From NCBI RefSeq assembly GCF_013307205.1, contig NZ_CP028940.1:481683-545682 (forward strand): a stretch of 64,000 nucleotides of DNA, read 5' to 3'. The notes below the pieces were generated by a model. That model was not told the origin of the DNA and searched no databases. It worked only from the letters and a program-made list of their open reading frames with translations. The DNA comes from Polynucleobacter arcticus (lineage in GTDB: Bacteria; Pseudomonadota; Gammaproteobacteria; Burkholderiales; Burkholderiaceae). Of this stretch, positions 27,789 through 36,765 are shown piece after piece (position 1 is the first letter of the stretch; every line of letters begins with the position of its first letter). A program made the translations under genes and the position numbers.

Positions 27789-28724
27789 TTGTCATCTCCT
27801 GAGCGAACTCAAATCCATATTGCAGACTTAAAAGAGTATTTTTTGGGCCTGCAAGCACGCATCACCACAGCAATGAGTGCATTGGATGGCAAGGCATTTA
27901 TGGTCGATGCCTGGGAGAAGCCGGAAGATAGCAAGCTAAAGGGTTATGGTCGCACCTGCACTTTAGATGGCGGCAAAATTCTCGAGAAAGGTGGCGTGGG
28001 GTTCTCTCACGTTCGTGGCGATCAGATGCCTCCTTCTGCATCACATCATCGCCCAGAACTGACGGGACGCAGTTTTGAGGCCATGGGTGTTTCTGTCGTG
28101 TTTCATCCACATAACCCCAAAGCACCCACAACCCATATGAATGTGCGCTGCTTTATTGCGCAAGCTCCGGATAAGGAACCTGTTTGGTGGTTTGGTGGTG
28201 GCTTTGACCTTACTCCTTACTATGGCGTCGATGAAGACTGCAGGCACTTCCATCAGACAGCTAAAGACGCCCTAGATCCATTTGGCGAAGATTTGTATCC
28301 CCGTTTTAAAAAATGGTGTGATGAGTATTTTTATCTCAAACACCGTGAAGAGCCTCGTGGTATTGGTGGTATCTTTTTTGATGACTTTAATAGCTTGGGT
28401 TTCGAGCAAAGCTTTGCGATGACACGTGCCGTGGGTGATGCCTTTATTGATGCTTATTTACCGATTGTGGAACGCCGCTATAAAGAGAGTTTTACAGCCG
28501 AAGAAAAAGCGTTTCAGGAATACCGGCGTGGCCGCTATGTGGAATACAACTTGATATTCGACCGCGGGACCATTTTTGGCCTGCATTCCGGTGGACGTAC
28601 CGAGTCTATCCTGATGTCGATGCCACCGGTAGTACAGTGGTGGTACAACTGGCAGCCAAAACCTGGCACACCTGAGGCTAAGCTTTATGACTATTACCTT
28701 AAGCCGCGCGACTGGCTAAACTAA
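27789..28724 (+). CDS. hemF: Oxygen-dependent coproporphyrinogen III oxidase
   Basis: HemF oxidatively decarboxylates coproporphyrinogen III to protoporphyrinogen IX in haem synthesis, using O2. The 311-residue product has the family sequence [24 protein letters not shown], the substrate-binding [13 protein letters not shown] and [31 protein letters not shown]. The family N-terminus is reached only from a TTG at 27789, which has no clear ribosome binding site. The first ATG in frame would remove conserved sequence. Downstream nadD also begins with TTG, one base after this stop. Confidence 0.93.
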   Translation: MSSPERTQIHIADLKEYFLGLQARITTAMSALDGKAFMVDAWEKPEDSKLKGYGRTCTLDGGKILEKGGVGFSHVRGDQMPPSASHHRPELTGRSFEAMGVSVVFHPHNPKAPTTHMNVRCFIAQAPDKEPVWWFGGGFDLTPYYGVDEDCRHFHQTAKDALDPFGEDLYPRFKKWCDEYFYLKHREEPRGIGGIFFDDFNSLGFEQSFAMTRAVGDAFIDAYLPIVERRYKESFTAEEKAFQEYRRGRYVEYNLIFDRGTIFGLHSGGRTESILMSMPPVVQWWYNWQPKPGTPEAKLYDYYLKPRDWLN

Positions 28725-28725
28725 C

Positions 28726-29430
28726 TTGATATCGCACCATTTGGACACAATAAAAAAAATTGGCATTCTGGGCGGCACGTTTGATCCACCCCATCTTGGC
28801 CATCTCAAGCTGGCAACCCATTTTGCAAAAATTCTGCATCTGGATGAATTGCTGCTCATTCCGAGTGGGGAACCCTGGCAAAAAGAATCTAGCATCACGC
28901 CTGCTGAGCTTCGCTTTAAGATGACTGAAGCGGCTGGCGTAGATTTAGCTATTGAATTTCTCCAACTCAACATACCAACGCGAATTAGCACTGACCGCAT
29001 AGAAATGAATCGACCTGGGCCCAGCTACACACTAGATACGGCTAAAGCTCTCAGGGAGCGTTTTGGGCCTCAGGTCAACCTAACTTGGTTAATGGGGGCA
29101 GATACTCTTTTGAACTTACCAACTTGGAACTCTTGGGATCAATTGCTGAATTATCTGAATTTCGCAGTAGCTAGCAGACCTCATCATTCACTTTCGGCGG
29201 AAATCAGCCTTGAAATGAAGGTCTTACTAGAAAAGCATCAATGTATTGATGCGGATGCCCTTGCAAAAAGTCCTTTTGGCCGCATCTACTTAGATAACAG
29301 TCTTTCGGTCGATCTTTCCTCAACGCAACTCCGCGATCAACTGAAAAGTTTGGCCCGAAGCACGATTGCCTCCGAGCATATCCCTTCTCACGCACTAGAA
29401 ATCGTTACAAATTTGGATCTGTACAAATAA
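28726..29430 (+). CDS. nadD: Nicotinate-nucleotide adenylyltransferase
   Basis: NadD adenylates nicotinate mononucleotide in NAD synthesis. Motifs are the nucleotidyltransferase GGTFDPPHLGHLKLA and the C-terminal STQLRD, with LMGADTLLNLPTW between. Two TTG codons can start it, at 28726 (one base after the hemF stop) and at 28741. The second begins five codons closer to the conserved GILGGTFDP. The series continues with rsfS, as in many bacteria. Confidence 0.92.
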   Translation: MISHHLDTIKKIGILGGTFDPPHLGHLKLATHFAKILHLDELLLIPSGEPWQKESSITPAELRFKMTEAAGVDLAIEFLQLNIPTRISTDRIEMNRPGPSYTLDTAKALRERFGPQVNLTWLMGADTLLNLPTWNSWDQLLNYLNFAVASRPHHSLSAEISLEMKVLLEKHQCIDADALAKSPFGRIYLDNSLSVDLSSTQLRDQLKSLARSTIASEHIPSHALEIVTNLDLYK

Positions 29431-29472
29431 TCAGACTAAGATCAACCTTATATACAAAATATCAAAGAAACT

Positions 29473-29865
29473 ATGGACTTAACAAAATTACAACGTGTAG
29501 TGATTAACGCCCTTGAAGATGTCAAGGCGCAAGATATTCGCGTTTACGACACCACCAAGCTCAGTGAGCTATTTGACCGAGTCATTATTGCAACGGGTAC
29601 TAGCAATCGCCAGACTCGTTCCTTGGCAATGTCCGTTAAAGAAGATGTCAATGCCAAAGGCGGAGAAGTCATCTCTGTTGAAGGCTTAGAAACCGGTGAA
29701 TGGGTGCTCGTCGATTGCGGCGACATTGTGGTGCATATCTTGCAACCGGCATTGCGCGCCTACTACCAACTCGAAGGTATGTGGGGGGCCAAACCAGTCC
29801 GCGTTAAATTGGCAGCCGATAAAGGCTTAGTCAAAGCAAGTGGGCCTGAAGACGACGAAGAGTAA
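29473..29865 (+). CDS. rsfS: Ribosomal silencing factor
   Basis: RsfS (YbeB/Iojap family) binds ribosomal protein uL14 and blocks subunit joining when nutrients are low. The 130-residue protein has the family core ALEDVKAQDIRVYDTTKLSELFDRVIIATGTSNRQ and GLETGEWVLVDCGDIVVHIL. It lies between nadD and rlmH, the conserved neighbourhood. The C-terminal tail is short and acidic. Confidence 0.95.
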   Translation: MDLTKLQRVVINALEDVKAQDIRVYDTTKLSELFDRVIIATGTSNRQTRSLAMSVKEDVNAKGGEVISVEGLETGEWVLVDCGDIVVHILQPALRAYYQLEGMWGAKPVRVKLAADKGLVKASGPEDDEE

Positions 29866-29876
29866 TTTTTTTAGCA

Positions 29877-30320
29877 ATGCGTTTAACGATTGTTTCGGTT
29901 GGTCACAAAATGCCTGAATGGGTTGCAACTGCAACCCATGATTACATTAAGCGCATGCCTGCAGATTGCAGTATTGAAATCAAAGAGATCAAGCCAGATC
30001 TGACGCCAGCCAAAGAAGCTGTCAGAATTGCCGCAGCCGTTCCCAAGGGTTCTCGTGTTATCGCTCTGGATGAGCGCGGTAAAGATCAAACTACCCAGCA
30101 TGTCGCCACTCAATTAGCTCAATGGCGACAAGAGGGCTTTGACATTACCTTTTTAATTGGTGGCGCAGATGGCCTTGATCCCAGCCTGAAAGAAAGTGCT
30201 CAAGCAATGTGGCGTCTCTCAAGCCTGACCTTACCTCATGCGATGGCAAGAGTCCTTTTGGTGGAGCAACTATATCGGGCATGGACTATTCTGCAAGGCC
30301 ACCCTTATCATCGCGAGTAG
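29877..30320 (+). CDS. rlmH: 23S rRNA pseudouridine-1915 N3-methyltransferase
   Basis: RlmH is a SPOUT methyltransferase that modifies pseudouridine 1915 of 23S rRNA on assembled ribosomes. The 147-residue protein shows MRLTIVSVGHKMPEWV, IALDERGKDQTTQ, FLIGGADGLDPSLK and the knot-forming SLTLPHAMARVLLVEQLYRAW ending GHPYHRE. Length is near usual. It follows rsfS by 11 bases. Confidence 0.95.
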   Translation: MRLTIVSVGHKMPEWVATATHDYIKRMPADCSIEIKEIKPDLTPAKEAVRIAAAVPKGSRVIALDERGKDQTTQHVATQLAQWRQEGFDITFLIGGADGLDPSLKESAQAMWRLSSLTLPHAMARVLLVEQLYRAWTILQGHPYHRE

Positions 30321-30327
30321 TCAGCTC

Positions 30328-30951
30328 ATGTTTACCTCTATTTACCTCGCCTCACAAAGCCCACGTCGACAAGAACTACTAAAGCAAATCGGCGTGCAGT
30401 TCGAGATGCTGATTGCTGCACCTGGTGAGGATACTGAAACCCTCGAAATACCCCTACCGAATGAAAAAGCACGTGATTATGTTGAACGCGTGACGCTCGC
30501 CAAAAGCGCTATTGCCTTAGCAAGATGGCAAGAGAGCGGTAAACCTTGGGCACCGATCTTGTGCGCCGATACGACTGTGAGTCTACCCGGAAGCCTTGTT
30601 GGTGAGATTCTCGGCAAACCTAGCGATGCGGCTGATGCCACACGTATTTTGAACATGCTGAGCGGTAAAGTACATCAAGTACTCACCGCAGTCGCACTCG
30701 TAATTGATCCGAATACCAACCCTGTATGCCGCGTGCAAATATCCGAGGTGGAATTTGCCCGCCTGACCCCTGAGCAAATTACCAACTATATTGATAGTGG
30801 CGAGCCTTTTGGTAAGGCTGGCGCTTACGGCATTCAGGGGCATGGAGGCGCATTCATCCCCTCAATCAAAGGTAGTTATAGCGGTATTATGGGATTACCT
30901 ATTTATGAAGTGAACCAATTATTGGATTTCGCCAAAGTTACCCGCATATGA
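30328..30951 (+). CDS. maf: Maf-family nucleotide pyrophosphatase
   Basis: A 207-residue Maf protein that hydrolyses nucleoside triphosphates such as dTTP/UTP or modified nucleotides, probably a house-cleaning role. It has SIYLASQSPRRQELLKQIGV, the catalytic DTTVSLPG segment and GAYGIQGHGGAFI. I chose the ATG at 30328, since an upstream in-frame ATG lies inside rlmH. The stop overlaps the rng ATG (ATGA). Confidence 0.92.
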   Translation: MFTSIYLASQSPRRQELLKQIGVQFEMLIAAPGEDTETLEIPLPNEKARDYVERVTLAKSAIALARWQESGKPWAPILCADTTVSLPGSLVGEILGKPSDAADATRILNMLSGKVHQVLTAVALVIDPNTNPVCRVQISEVEFARLTPEQITNYIDSGEPFGKAGAYGIQGHGGAFIPSIKGSYSGIMGLPIYEVNQLLDFAKVTRI

Positions 30952-32411
30952 ATGAAGAAATTCTGATCAATATCACCCCCCAAGAAACACGGGTGGCACT
31001 CATTCAGCAAGGTGCCGTGCAAGAACTACAAATTGAGCGCACCCGTCAACGTGGCATTGTTGGCAATATCTATTTAGCAAAAGTTGTTCGCGTACTACCT
31101 GGTATGCAGTCTGCCTTCATTGAAGTGGGTTTAGAACGCACTGCATTTATGCACGTCGCTGACATTACGCAAAATAATCCGCAGGCACAAATTGAGAAGC
31201 TCCTCTTCGAAGGCCAAAATGTTTTAGTGCAAGTTCTCAAAGATCCGCTCGGCACTAAAGGTGCTCGACTGACTACCCAACTCAGTATTGCTGGCCGTAA
31301 CTTGGTTTACTTGCCGCCAGCTGGCACTGATACAGCTACTGAAAAATATATTGGTGTATCCCAAAGAATTGATCAACCCGAAGAGCGTGAAGCCATCAAA
31401 GCGCGGCTGACAGGACTGATGCCTGATGATGAAAAGGGTGGGATTATTGTGCGCACTAGCGCCCAAGATGCCAGTGACACTGATCTACAGCACGATATGC
31501 ATTACCTGCGTACCACCTGGGAAAAGATCCGCGAGGCCGTGAACTACAAAGCTGCACCAAGCCTGCTCTATCAGGATCTCAGCCTCGCTGAGCGCGTATT
31601 GCGGGATGTTGCTGGCGAAGAAACTTCAAAAATTCGAGTGGATTCAGCTGAGAACTTTGAAAAGCTCAAAGGATTTGCTACGCTCTATATGCCCAATTTA
31701 TTGGATAAGCTGACACTCCATCGTGGTGAGCGCGCCCTCTTTGACTTATTTGATGTGGATGCTGAGATTAATAAGGCGCTTGGCAGAAGAGTTGACCTTA
31801 AATCTGGCGGCTACCTGATGATTGACCAAACAGAATCTATGACTACCATCGACGTGAACACAGGTAGCTATGTGGGTGCGCGTAATTTGGATGACACTGT
31901 ATTTAAAACCAATCTGGAAGCTGCCCAGGCTATCGCCCGTCAACTGCGCTTACGCAATCTTGGCGGCATCATCATCATTGATTTTATTGACATGCTCAGC
32001 AAAGATCATCAAGAGTCAGTTTTACATGAACTCAAGCGAAATTTAGATCGGGATCATGCCCGCACATCAGTGAATGACTTCTCTTCATTGGGATTAGTAG
32101 AGATGACGCGCAAACGCACTCGAGAATCTCTAGCCCACATTACTTGCGAACCCTGCGCTATCTGCCAAGGCAAAGGTGAAGTTAAAACCGCACAAACCAT
32201 TTGCTACGAGATTTTGCGTGAGATTGTGCGTGAACATCGACAATTCAATCCCCGCGAATTCAGAATCGTCGCTGCTCCAGACGTGATAGATCTTTTCCTT
32301 GAGGAAGAAAATCAATTCTTAGCGCAGCTAGGCGACTTTATTAGCAAGCCCATCAAACTCCAGGCTGAAGGTAGCTTCCGCCAAGAACAATACGATATTG
32401 TTCTCAGTTAA
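30948..32411 (+). CDS. rng: Ribonuclease G
   Basis: RNase G is a single-strand endonuclease acting on rRNA precursors and some mRNAs. The 487-residue product has the RNase E/G catalytic part only: S1 domain (about residues 38-125), GGYLMIDQTESMTTIDVNTG with metal-binding Asp, GGIIIIDFIDM, and the zinc-link CEPCAICQGKG near residue 402. It lacks the long scaffold tail of RNase E, as expected for RNase G. It overlaps maf by four bases. Confidence 0.94.
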   Translation: MNEEILINITPQETRVALIQQGAVQELQIERTRQRGIVGNIYLAKVVRVLPGMQSAFIEVGLERTAFMHVADITQNNPQAQIEKLLFEGQNVLVQVLKDPLGTKGARLTTQLSIAGRNLVYLPPAGTDTATEKYIGVSQRIDQPEEREAIKARLTGLMPDDEKGGIIVRTSAQDASDTDLQHDMHYLRTTWEKIREAVNYKAAPSLLYQDLSLAERVLRDVAGEETSKIRVDSAENFEKLKGFATLYMPNLLDKLTLHRGERALFDLFDVDAEINKALGRRVDLKSGGYLMIDQTESMTTIDVNTGSYVGARNLDDTVFKTNLEAAQAIARQLRLRNLGGIIIIDFIDMLSKDHQESVLHELKRNLDRDHARTSVNDFSSLGLVEMTRKRTRESLAHITCEPCAICQGKGEVKTAQTICYEILREIVREHRQFNPREFRIVAAPDVIDLFLEEENQFLAQLGDFISKPIKLQAEGSFRQEQYDIVLS

Positions 32412-32430
32412 CTGATTCAGCGAGGTCCAT

Positions 32431-33435
32431 TTGAATATCTTACTAACAGGCGGCATGGGTTACATAGGCAGCCATACTGCCGTCCTTCTGGCAAATGCTG
32501 GTCACCAAGTCTACATTTATGACAATCTTTGCAATAGCCATGCGTCTACTTTGGAGCGTATTCAAAAAATTACCACGAGAACCATCGGATTTACCGAGGG
32601 GGATATCCGGAACACCGAAAAGCTCACCCAAGTTTTGCGTGAGCAAAAAATTGAGGCAGTCATTCATTTAGCCGGCTTAAAGGCTGTTGGGGAGTCCTCA
32701 CAGAAGCCGATTGAATACTATGCAAATAATGTGCAAGGCAGTATTAGCCTCATTCAGGCAATGCAATTGGCTGGCATCAATACCTTAGTCTTTAGTAGCA
32801 GTGCAACCGTGTACGGAGATCCCACATACCTGCCCTATGATGAAGATCACCCCACCAAACCAACAAATCCTTATGGTCGAAATAAGCTCCAGATTGAAGA
32901 CATACTCAGAGACCTGAGTGCGAGTGATCAAGAATGGAAGATTGGTTGCCTGCGATATTTCAATCCCGTTGGCGCTCATGAATCCGGACTAATCGGAGAG
33001 GATCCGAATGGCATTCCGAATAATTTAATGCCGATGATTGGGCGGGTAGCAAATGGAGCATTGCCATCACTCAATATTTTTGGAGATGATTACGATACCC
33101 CTGATGGCACAGGAAAACGGGACTATATTCATGTCATGGATTTAGCCGAGGGGCATCTAGCAGCACTGAATTGGCTCAAAACCAATCCGGGCTGCCACAT
33201 CTTTAACTTAGGAAGTGGCGACAGTTACAGTGTTTTAGACCTACTTCATCATTTTGAGGAAGCTAGCAGCCAGAAAATCCCATATCAAGTAGTAGGCCGT
33301 CGACCAGGAGATTTGCCTGAGTACTACGCTAAGGCTGATAAAGCCAATAGATTGCTTGGCTGGAGTGCCAAGAAAAATCTATCCGATATTTGCAGCAGCT
33401 CTTGGCTTTGGATCAAGAACTCTCGAAAGCATTAA
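32431..33435 (+). CDS. galE: UDP-glucose 4-epimerase
   Basis: GalE interconverts UDP-glucose and UDP-galactose, feeding LPS and polysaccharide synthesis. The 334-residue SDR protein shows the NAD-binding TGGMGYIGS, VFSSSATVYGDP with catalytic Ser and the active-site Tyr-Lys in NPYGRNKL. The family N-terminus MNILLTGGMG starts at a TTG (32431) with a GAGG ribosome binding site. Its stop overlaps the stop of the convergent msbA gene by four bases. LPS glycosyltransferases nearby may use its product. Confidence 0.93.
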   Translation: MNILLTGGMGYIGSHTAVLLANAGHQVYIYDNLCNSHASTLERIQKITTRTIGFTEGDIRNTEKLTQVLREQKIEAVIHLAGLKAVGESSQKPIEYYANNVQGSISLIQAMQLAGINTLVFSSSATVYGDPTYLPYDEDHPTKPTNPYGRNKLQIEDILRDLSASDQEWKIGCLRYFNPVGAHESGLIGEDPNGIPNNLMPMIGRVANGALPSLNIFGDDYDTPDGTGKRDYIHVMDLAEGHLAALNWLKTNPGCHIFNLGSGDSYSVLDLLHHFEEASSQKIPYQVVGRRPGDLPEYYAKADKANRLLGWSAKKNLSDICSSSWLWIKNSRKH

Positions 33436-35195
33436 GCATTCGAAAACTGAATACGATGAAGATTGGCATACAAACCATCCTTAACAATCAGCTCTTCATG
33501 TGAGCCATTCTCGATCACTTGACCATGTTCGAGAACTACAATGCGATCCGCATGCTCAATGGTTGATAAGCGGTGAGCAATCACTAAGGTAGTTCTACCA
33601 GCCATCAATCGCTCTAAGGCATCTTGCACTTGACGCTCGGATTCAGAATCCAAGGCTGAAGTAGCTTCATCCAAAATCAGGATTGGCGCATTCTTGTATA
33701 TCGCCCTGGCAATCGCCAAACGCTGACGCTGACCACCCGACAAACGGTTACCGCTATCACCAATTTGCGTATCAATACCCTCTGGTAATTCTCTCATCAG
33801 GGCAGATAAGTTGGCCGCTTCGAGCGCCTCGATCACACGGCCACGATCGATGCCTTCCGGACCAACCGCGCCATAGGCTACGTTTGCAGCAATGCTATCG
33901 TTAAAGAGAATGACATCCTGGCTTACAAAGGCGATTTGCTTGCGCACGTCAGTCAGAACAATATCCTCCAGCGGAATGCCATCTAAGAAAATTTGCCCAC
34001 TAGTAGGCTTATAGAAACGGGGCAATAAATTCACCAAAGTAGACTTGCCACCTCCGGATGGGCCGACAAAGGCTACAACCTCACCGGGGTTAATGCTTAA
34101 GTTCACATTAGCAAGAGCATCCTTACGCCCGACCTCCTGCTGATAGGAGAAGCCTACATCTTCGAATCGGATAGCGCCCTTAGCTTTATCAAGGGGCTTC
34201 ATATTTTCTTTGCGAGATTCATCCTCTTCAAAGGGTTGATCCATGAGGGAAAAAATCATTTCTGCAGCAGTAAGACCGCGCTGCAAAGGCTGATTAATAT
34301 CAGCCAAATGCTTGATCGGTGAAATCACCAACATCATGGCAGTAATAAAAGCTGCAAAACCACCTACAGTAGTTCCTTCAGCAGCAGATTGCATCAGAGC
34401 AATGACTAGCACAATGGATAGTGCCATGGAGGCAATGAGTTGGGTAATCGGCTGATTGAGTCCACCAGCCACTGCGGACTTTAAAGCGAACTGGCGCAGA
34501 CGATCTGCCTTATCCATGAAACGGCGCATCTCATACCCTTCAGCACCATGTACCTTCACAATCTTATAACCAGCAGCAGCTTCTTCTACGATATAGGCAA
34601 GCTCGCTAGTTAAAGCCTGTTGTTCACGATTTAAACTGCGTAGACGCTTATTAATCTTGCTCATCACAAAAGCAATAATCGGAAAAATGATTAGTACCAC
34701 TAGAGTCAACTGCCAATTTAAATAAATGAGGTAGCTGATTAAACCAATAACCGTTAGCGAATCTCTCACTAAACTAATTAACATCCCCCCCATAATCGAA
34801 AGAACATTGTTCACCTCAAAAACAACGGCATTGATTAAATTAGACGCGGAATTCTTCTGAAAGAAAGTAGTTTTTGCATGTAACAGTGTTTGAAACATCT
34901 GCTGACGCAATTTCAGCAGCACCGCATTAATTACACGCGTCAGTAAGTAATTGGATAAGAATTGAGCCAGACTTCGAACAAGAGCCAAGCCGACCAAGAA
35001 AACGGGCACCTGCCACAACTTACTATCAAGCTGCCCCGTAAATCCCTTGTCTAACAAAGGCTTCATTAAGGCCGGTATGGAGGTTTCAGCACCAGCAACC
35101 AGAGCCATGGCTAGTAAAGAGCCAATAATCAGGCGAATATGGGGCTTGAGGTACTGAATTAAGCGATTTAGGGCGGTACGGTCTTGAGCATTCAT
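33432..35195 (-). CDS. msbA: Lipid A/LPS core flippase MsbA
   Basis: An ABC exporter half-transporter of 587 residues that flips lipid A-core across the inner membrane. Six helices occupy about residues 20-310. The ATPase has Walker A GPSGGGKSTLVN, signature LSGGQRQRLAIARA, Walker B ILILDEATSALD and the switch HRLSTIEHADRIVVLE. The frame is open upstream to 35501, but the ATG at 35195 (MNAQDRTALNRL) gives the family N-terminus; upstream sequence is the antisense of the next gene. Only 10 bases separate its start from the divergent glycosyltransferase. Confidence 0.93.
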   Translation of the reverse strand: MNAQDRTALNRLIQYLKPHIRLIIGSLLAMALVAGAETSIPALMKPLLDKGFTGQLDSKLWQVPVFLVGLALVRSLAQFLSNYLLTRVINAVLLKLRQQMFQTLLHAKTTFFQKNSASNLINAVVFEVNNVLSIMGGMLISLVRDSLTVIGLISYLIYLNWQLTLVVLIIFPIIAFVMSKINKRLRSLNREQQALTSELAYIVEEAAAGYKIVKVHGAEGYEMRRFMDKADRLRQFALKSAVAGGLNQPITQLIASMALSIVLVIALMQSAAEGTTVGGFAAFITAMMLVISPIKHLADINQPLQRGLTAAEMIFSLMDQPFEEDESRKENMKPLDKAKGAIRFEDVGFSYQQEVGRKDALANVNLSINPGEVVAFVGPSGGGKSTLVNLLPRFYKPTSGQIFLDGIPLEDIVLTDVRKQIAFVSQDVILFNDSIAANVAYGAVGPEGIDRGRVIEALEAANLSALMRELPEGIDTQIGDSGNRLSGGQRQRLAIARAIYKNAPILILDEATSALDSESERQVQDALERLMAGRTTLVIAHRLSTIEHADRIVVLEHGQVIENGSHEELIVKDGLYANLHRIQFSNA

Positions 35196-35205
35196 ATAAT
35201 GAATT

Positions 35206-35967
35206 ATGCCCACCTTATCCGTCATACTCATCACCCGCAATGAAGAGGCCAATTTGGCCGATTGTTTGAGCTCCCTCGAGGGGATTGCCCAGCAAATTGT
35301 GGTGGTGGATACCAACAGCAGCGATCGAACCCTGGAAATCGCCAAAAAGTATGGGGCTGTTATTGCCCAACCAGCCGATTGGCCTGGTTTTGGCCCCCAA
35401 AAGAACCGTGCTTTAGAGTTGGCAACCGGCGACTGGGTCCTTTCCCTAGATGCCGATGAAAGGCTCACTCCAGCCCTCCGCAGTGAAATTCTGACAGCCA
35501 TCCATCATTCTGCTCACATAGACTGTTTTGCTATTCCACGCCTTTCTTGGTACTGCGGTCGCTTTATTCGCCACTCTGGCTGGAGCCCAGATTACGTTGA
35601 TCGCCTGTTTAAGCGTGGCACTGCCCACTTTTCTAATGACCTAGTGCATGAGCGCCTCATCCCCAATGGTCAAGTAGCTAAACTAGAAAATCCTATGCTG
35701 CACTTTAGCTTCATGGACTTCTCACAAGTACTACAAAAAATTGATCGTTACTCCACTGCTTCGGCAGAACAGGCTTTTGCTAAAGGAAGGCGTAGCAATC
35801 CTCTGAAAGCCATTTTGCATGGCTTATGGGCCTTCATCAGAACCTACTTCATTAGAGCTGGTTTCTTAGATGGCTATGAGGGTCTTGCTTTAGCTATTTC
35901 AAATGCCGAAGGCAGTTATTACCGCTATATGAAAATTTGGCTCCTTCAAAAGCAAGCAGAAAAATGA
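35206..35967 (+). CDS. LPS core glycosyltransferase, family 2 (WaaE/KdtX-like)
   Basis: A 253-residue cytoplasmic GT2 enzyme, probably adding a sugar to the LPS inner core. The start SVILITRNEEANLADCLSSL, the nucleotide-sugar motif LSLDADERLTP (DxD type) and the C-terminal WAFIRTYFIRAGFLDGYEGL are typical of WaaE/KdtX-like proteins. The stop overlaps the next glycosyltransferase start (ATGA). Upstream, a TATAAT (35195-35200) ends five bases before the ATG, so the mRNA could be leaderless. Confidence 0.88.
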   Translation: MPTLSVILITRNEEANLADCLSSLEGIAQQIVVVDTNSSDRTLEIAKKYGAVIAQPADWPGFGPQKNRALELATGDWVLSLDADERLTPALRSEILTAIHHSAHIDCFAIPRLSWYCGRFIRHSGWSPDYVDRLFKRGTAHFSNDLVHERLIPNGQVAKLENPMLHFSFMDFSQVLQKIDRYSTASAEQAFAKGRRSNPLKAILHGLWAFIRTYFIRAGFLDGYEGLALAISNAEGSYYRYMKIWLLQKQAEK

Positions 35968-36755
35968 AGATCAGCGTGATCGTTGCAACCTACAACAGAA
36001 TCAATGCACTCGATTTTGTTTTGCAATCCTTAGACACTCAAACCGACCAGAATTTTGAAGTTCTGATTGCTGATGACGGCTCAAAATCTGACACTAAGAA
36101 TTTCATTGAGTCTTTCAAGCTGCGTACTAAACTACAGATCAAGCATGTTTGGCATGAAGATTCAGGCTTTCGTTTGGCACTCATCCGCAATCGCGCGAGC
36201 GCAGAGGCCTCCGGAGACTATTTCATATACCTGGATGGGGACTGTGTTGTACAGCCTGATTTTGTAGAGCAACATAGAAAACTGGCAAAAACGGGTTGTT
36301 TTACGACTGGGAGTCGAGTCTTATTAAACGAGATCCTCACTAAGACAATCCTCTCCTGGCCCAAATGGGACTTTGAAAAATTTTCTGATCACTTATTAAG
36401 CTATCGGCTGTCTAGCGGCATCAACAAATACTGGCCACTGAAGATCAAGCTGGGTGACGGGGCTTGGCGCAACTACAAAAAGTTCGTATGGCGCCGCATC
36501 AAGGGCTGTAATCTAGCCTGCTGGAAAACCGATGCGCTAGCTATTGGCGGCTTTGATGAAACCATGACAGGCTGGGGTCACGAGGATGCAGATTTTGTTT
36601 TCAGACTTCAGAATAAGGGCTTGATTCGTAAGTCGGGTTCTTGGTCTACAGAAGTGTTACATTTATACCACCGCATCAACGATCAATCTAACGCCGCAGA
36701 AAATGCGCGTCGTGTGCGTGAAAAAATTCTGGCTAAGGCTACATCAGTTGAGTGA
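35964..36755 (+). CDS. Glycosyltransferase family 2 with C-terminal galactosyltransferase-type domain
   Basis: A 263-residue GT2 enzyme: MKISVIVATYNRINALDFVLQSL at the start, LIADDGSKSDT, YLDGDCVVQPDF with the metal-binding DxD-like residues, and the GGFDETMTGWGHEDADFVFRL motif of the C-terminal galactosyltransferase-like domain. It likely adds a hexose to LPS core or O-chain; donor and acceptor are not known. I chose the ATG at 35964, overlapping the previous stop. Confidence 0.85.
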   Translation: MKISVIVATYNRINALDFVLQSLDTQTDQNFEVLIADDGSKSDTKNFIESFKLRTKLQIKHVWHEDSGFRLALIRNRASAEASGDYFIYLDGDCVVQPDFVEQHRKLAKTGCFTTGSRVLLNEILTKTILSWPKWDFEKFSDHLLSYRLSSGINKYWPLKIKLGDGAWRNYKKFVWRRIKGCNLACWKTDALAIGGFDETMTGWGHEDADFVFRLQNKGLIRKSGSWSTEVLHLYHRINDQSNAAENARRVREKILAKATSVE

Positions 36756-36765
36756 CATTAAGCCC

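Noticed and set aside
35196..35501. Upstream extension of msbA by about 100 codons
   Set aside because: The extension is antisense to the glycosyltransferase gene. MsbA proteins start near the ATG at 35195.
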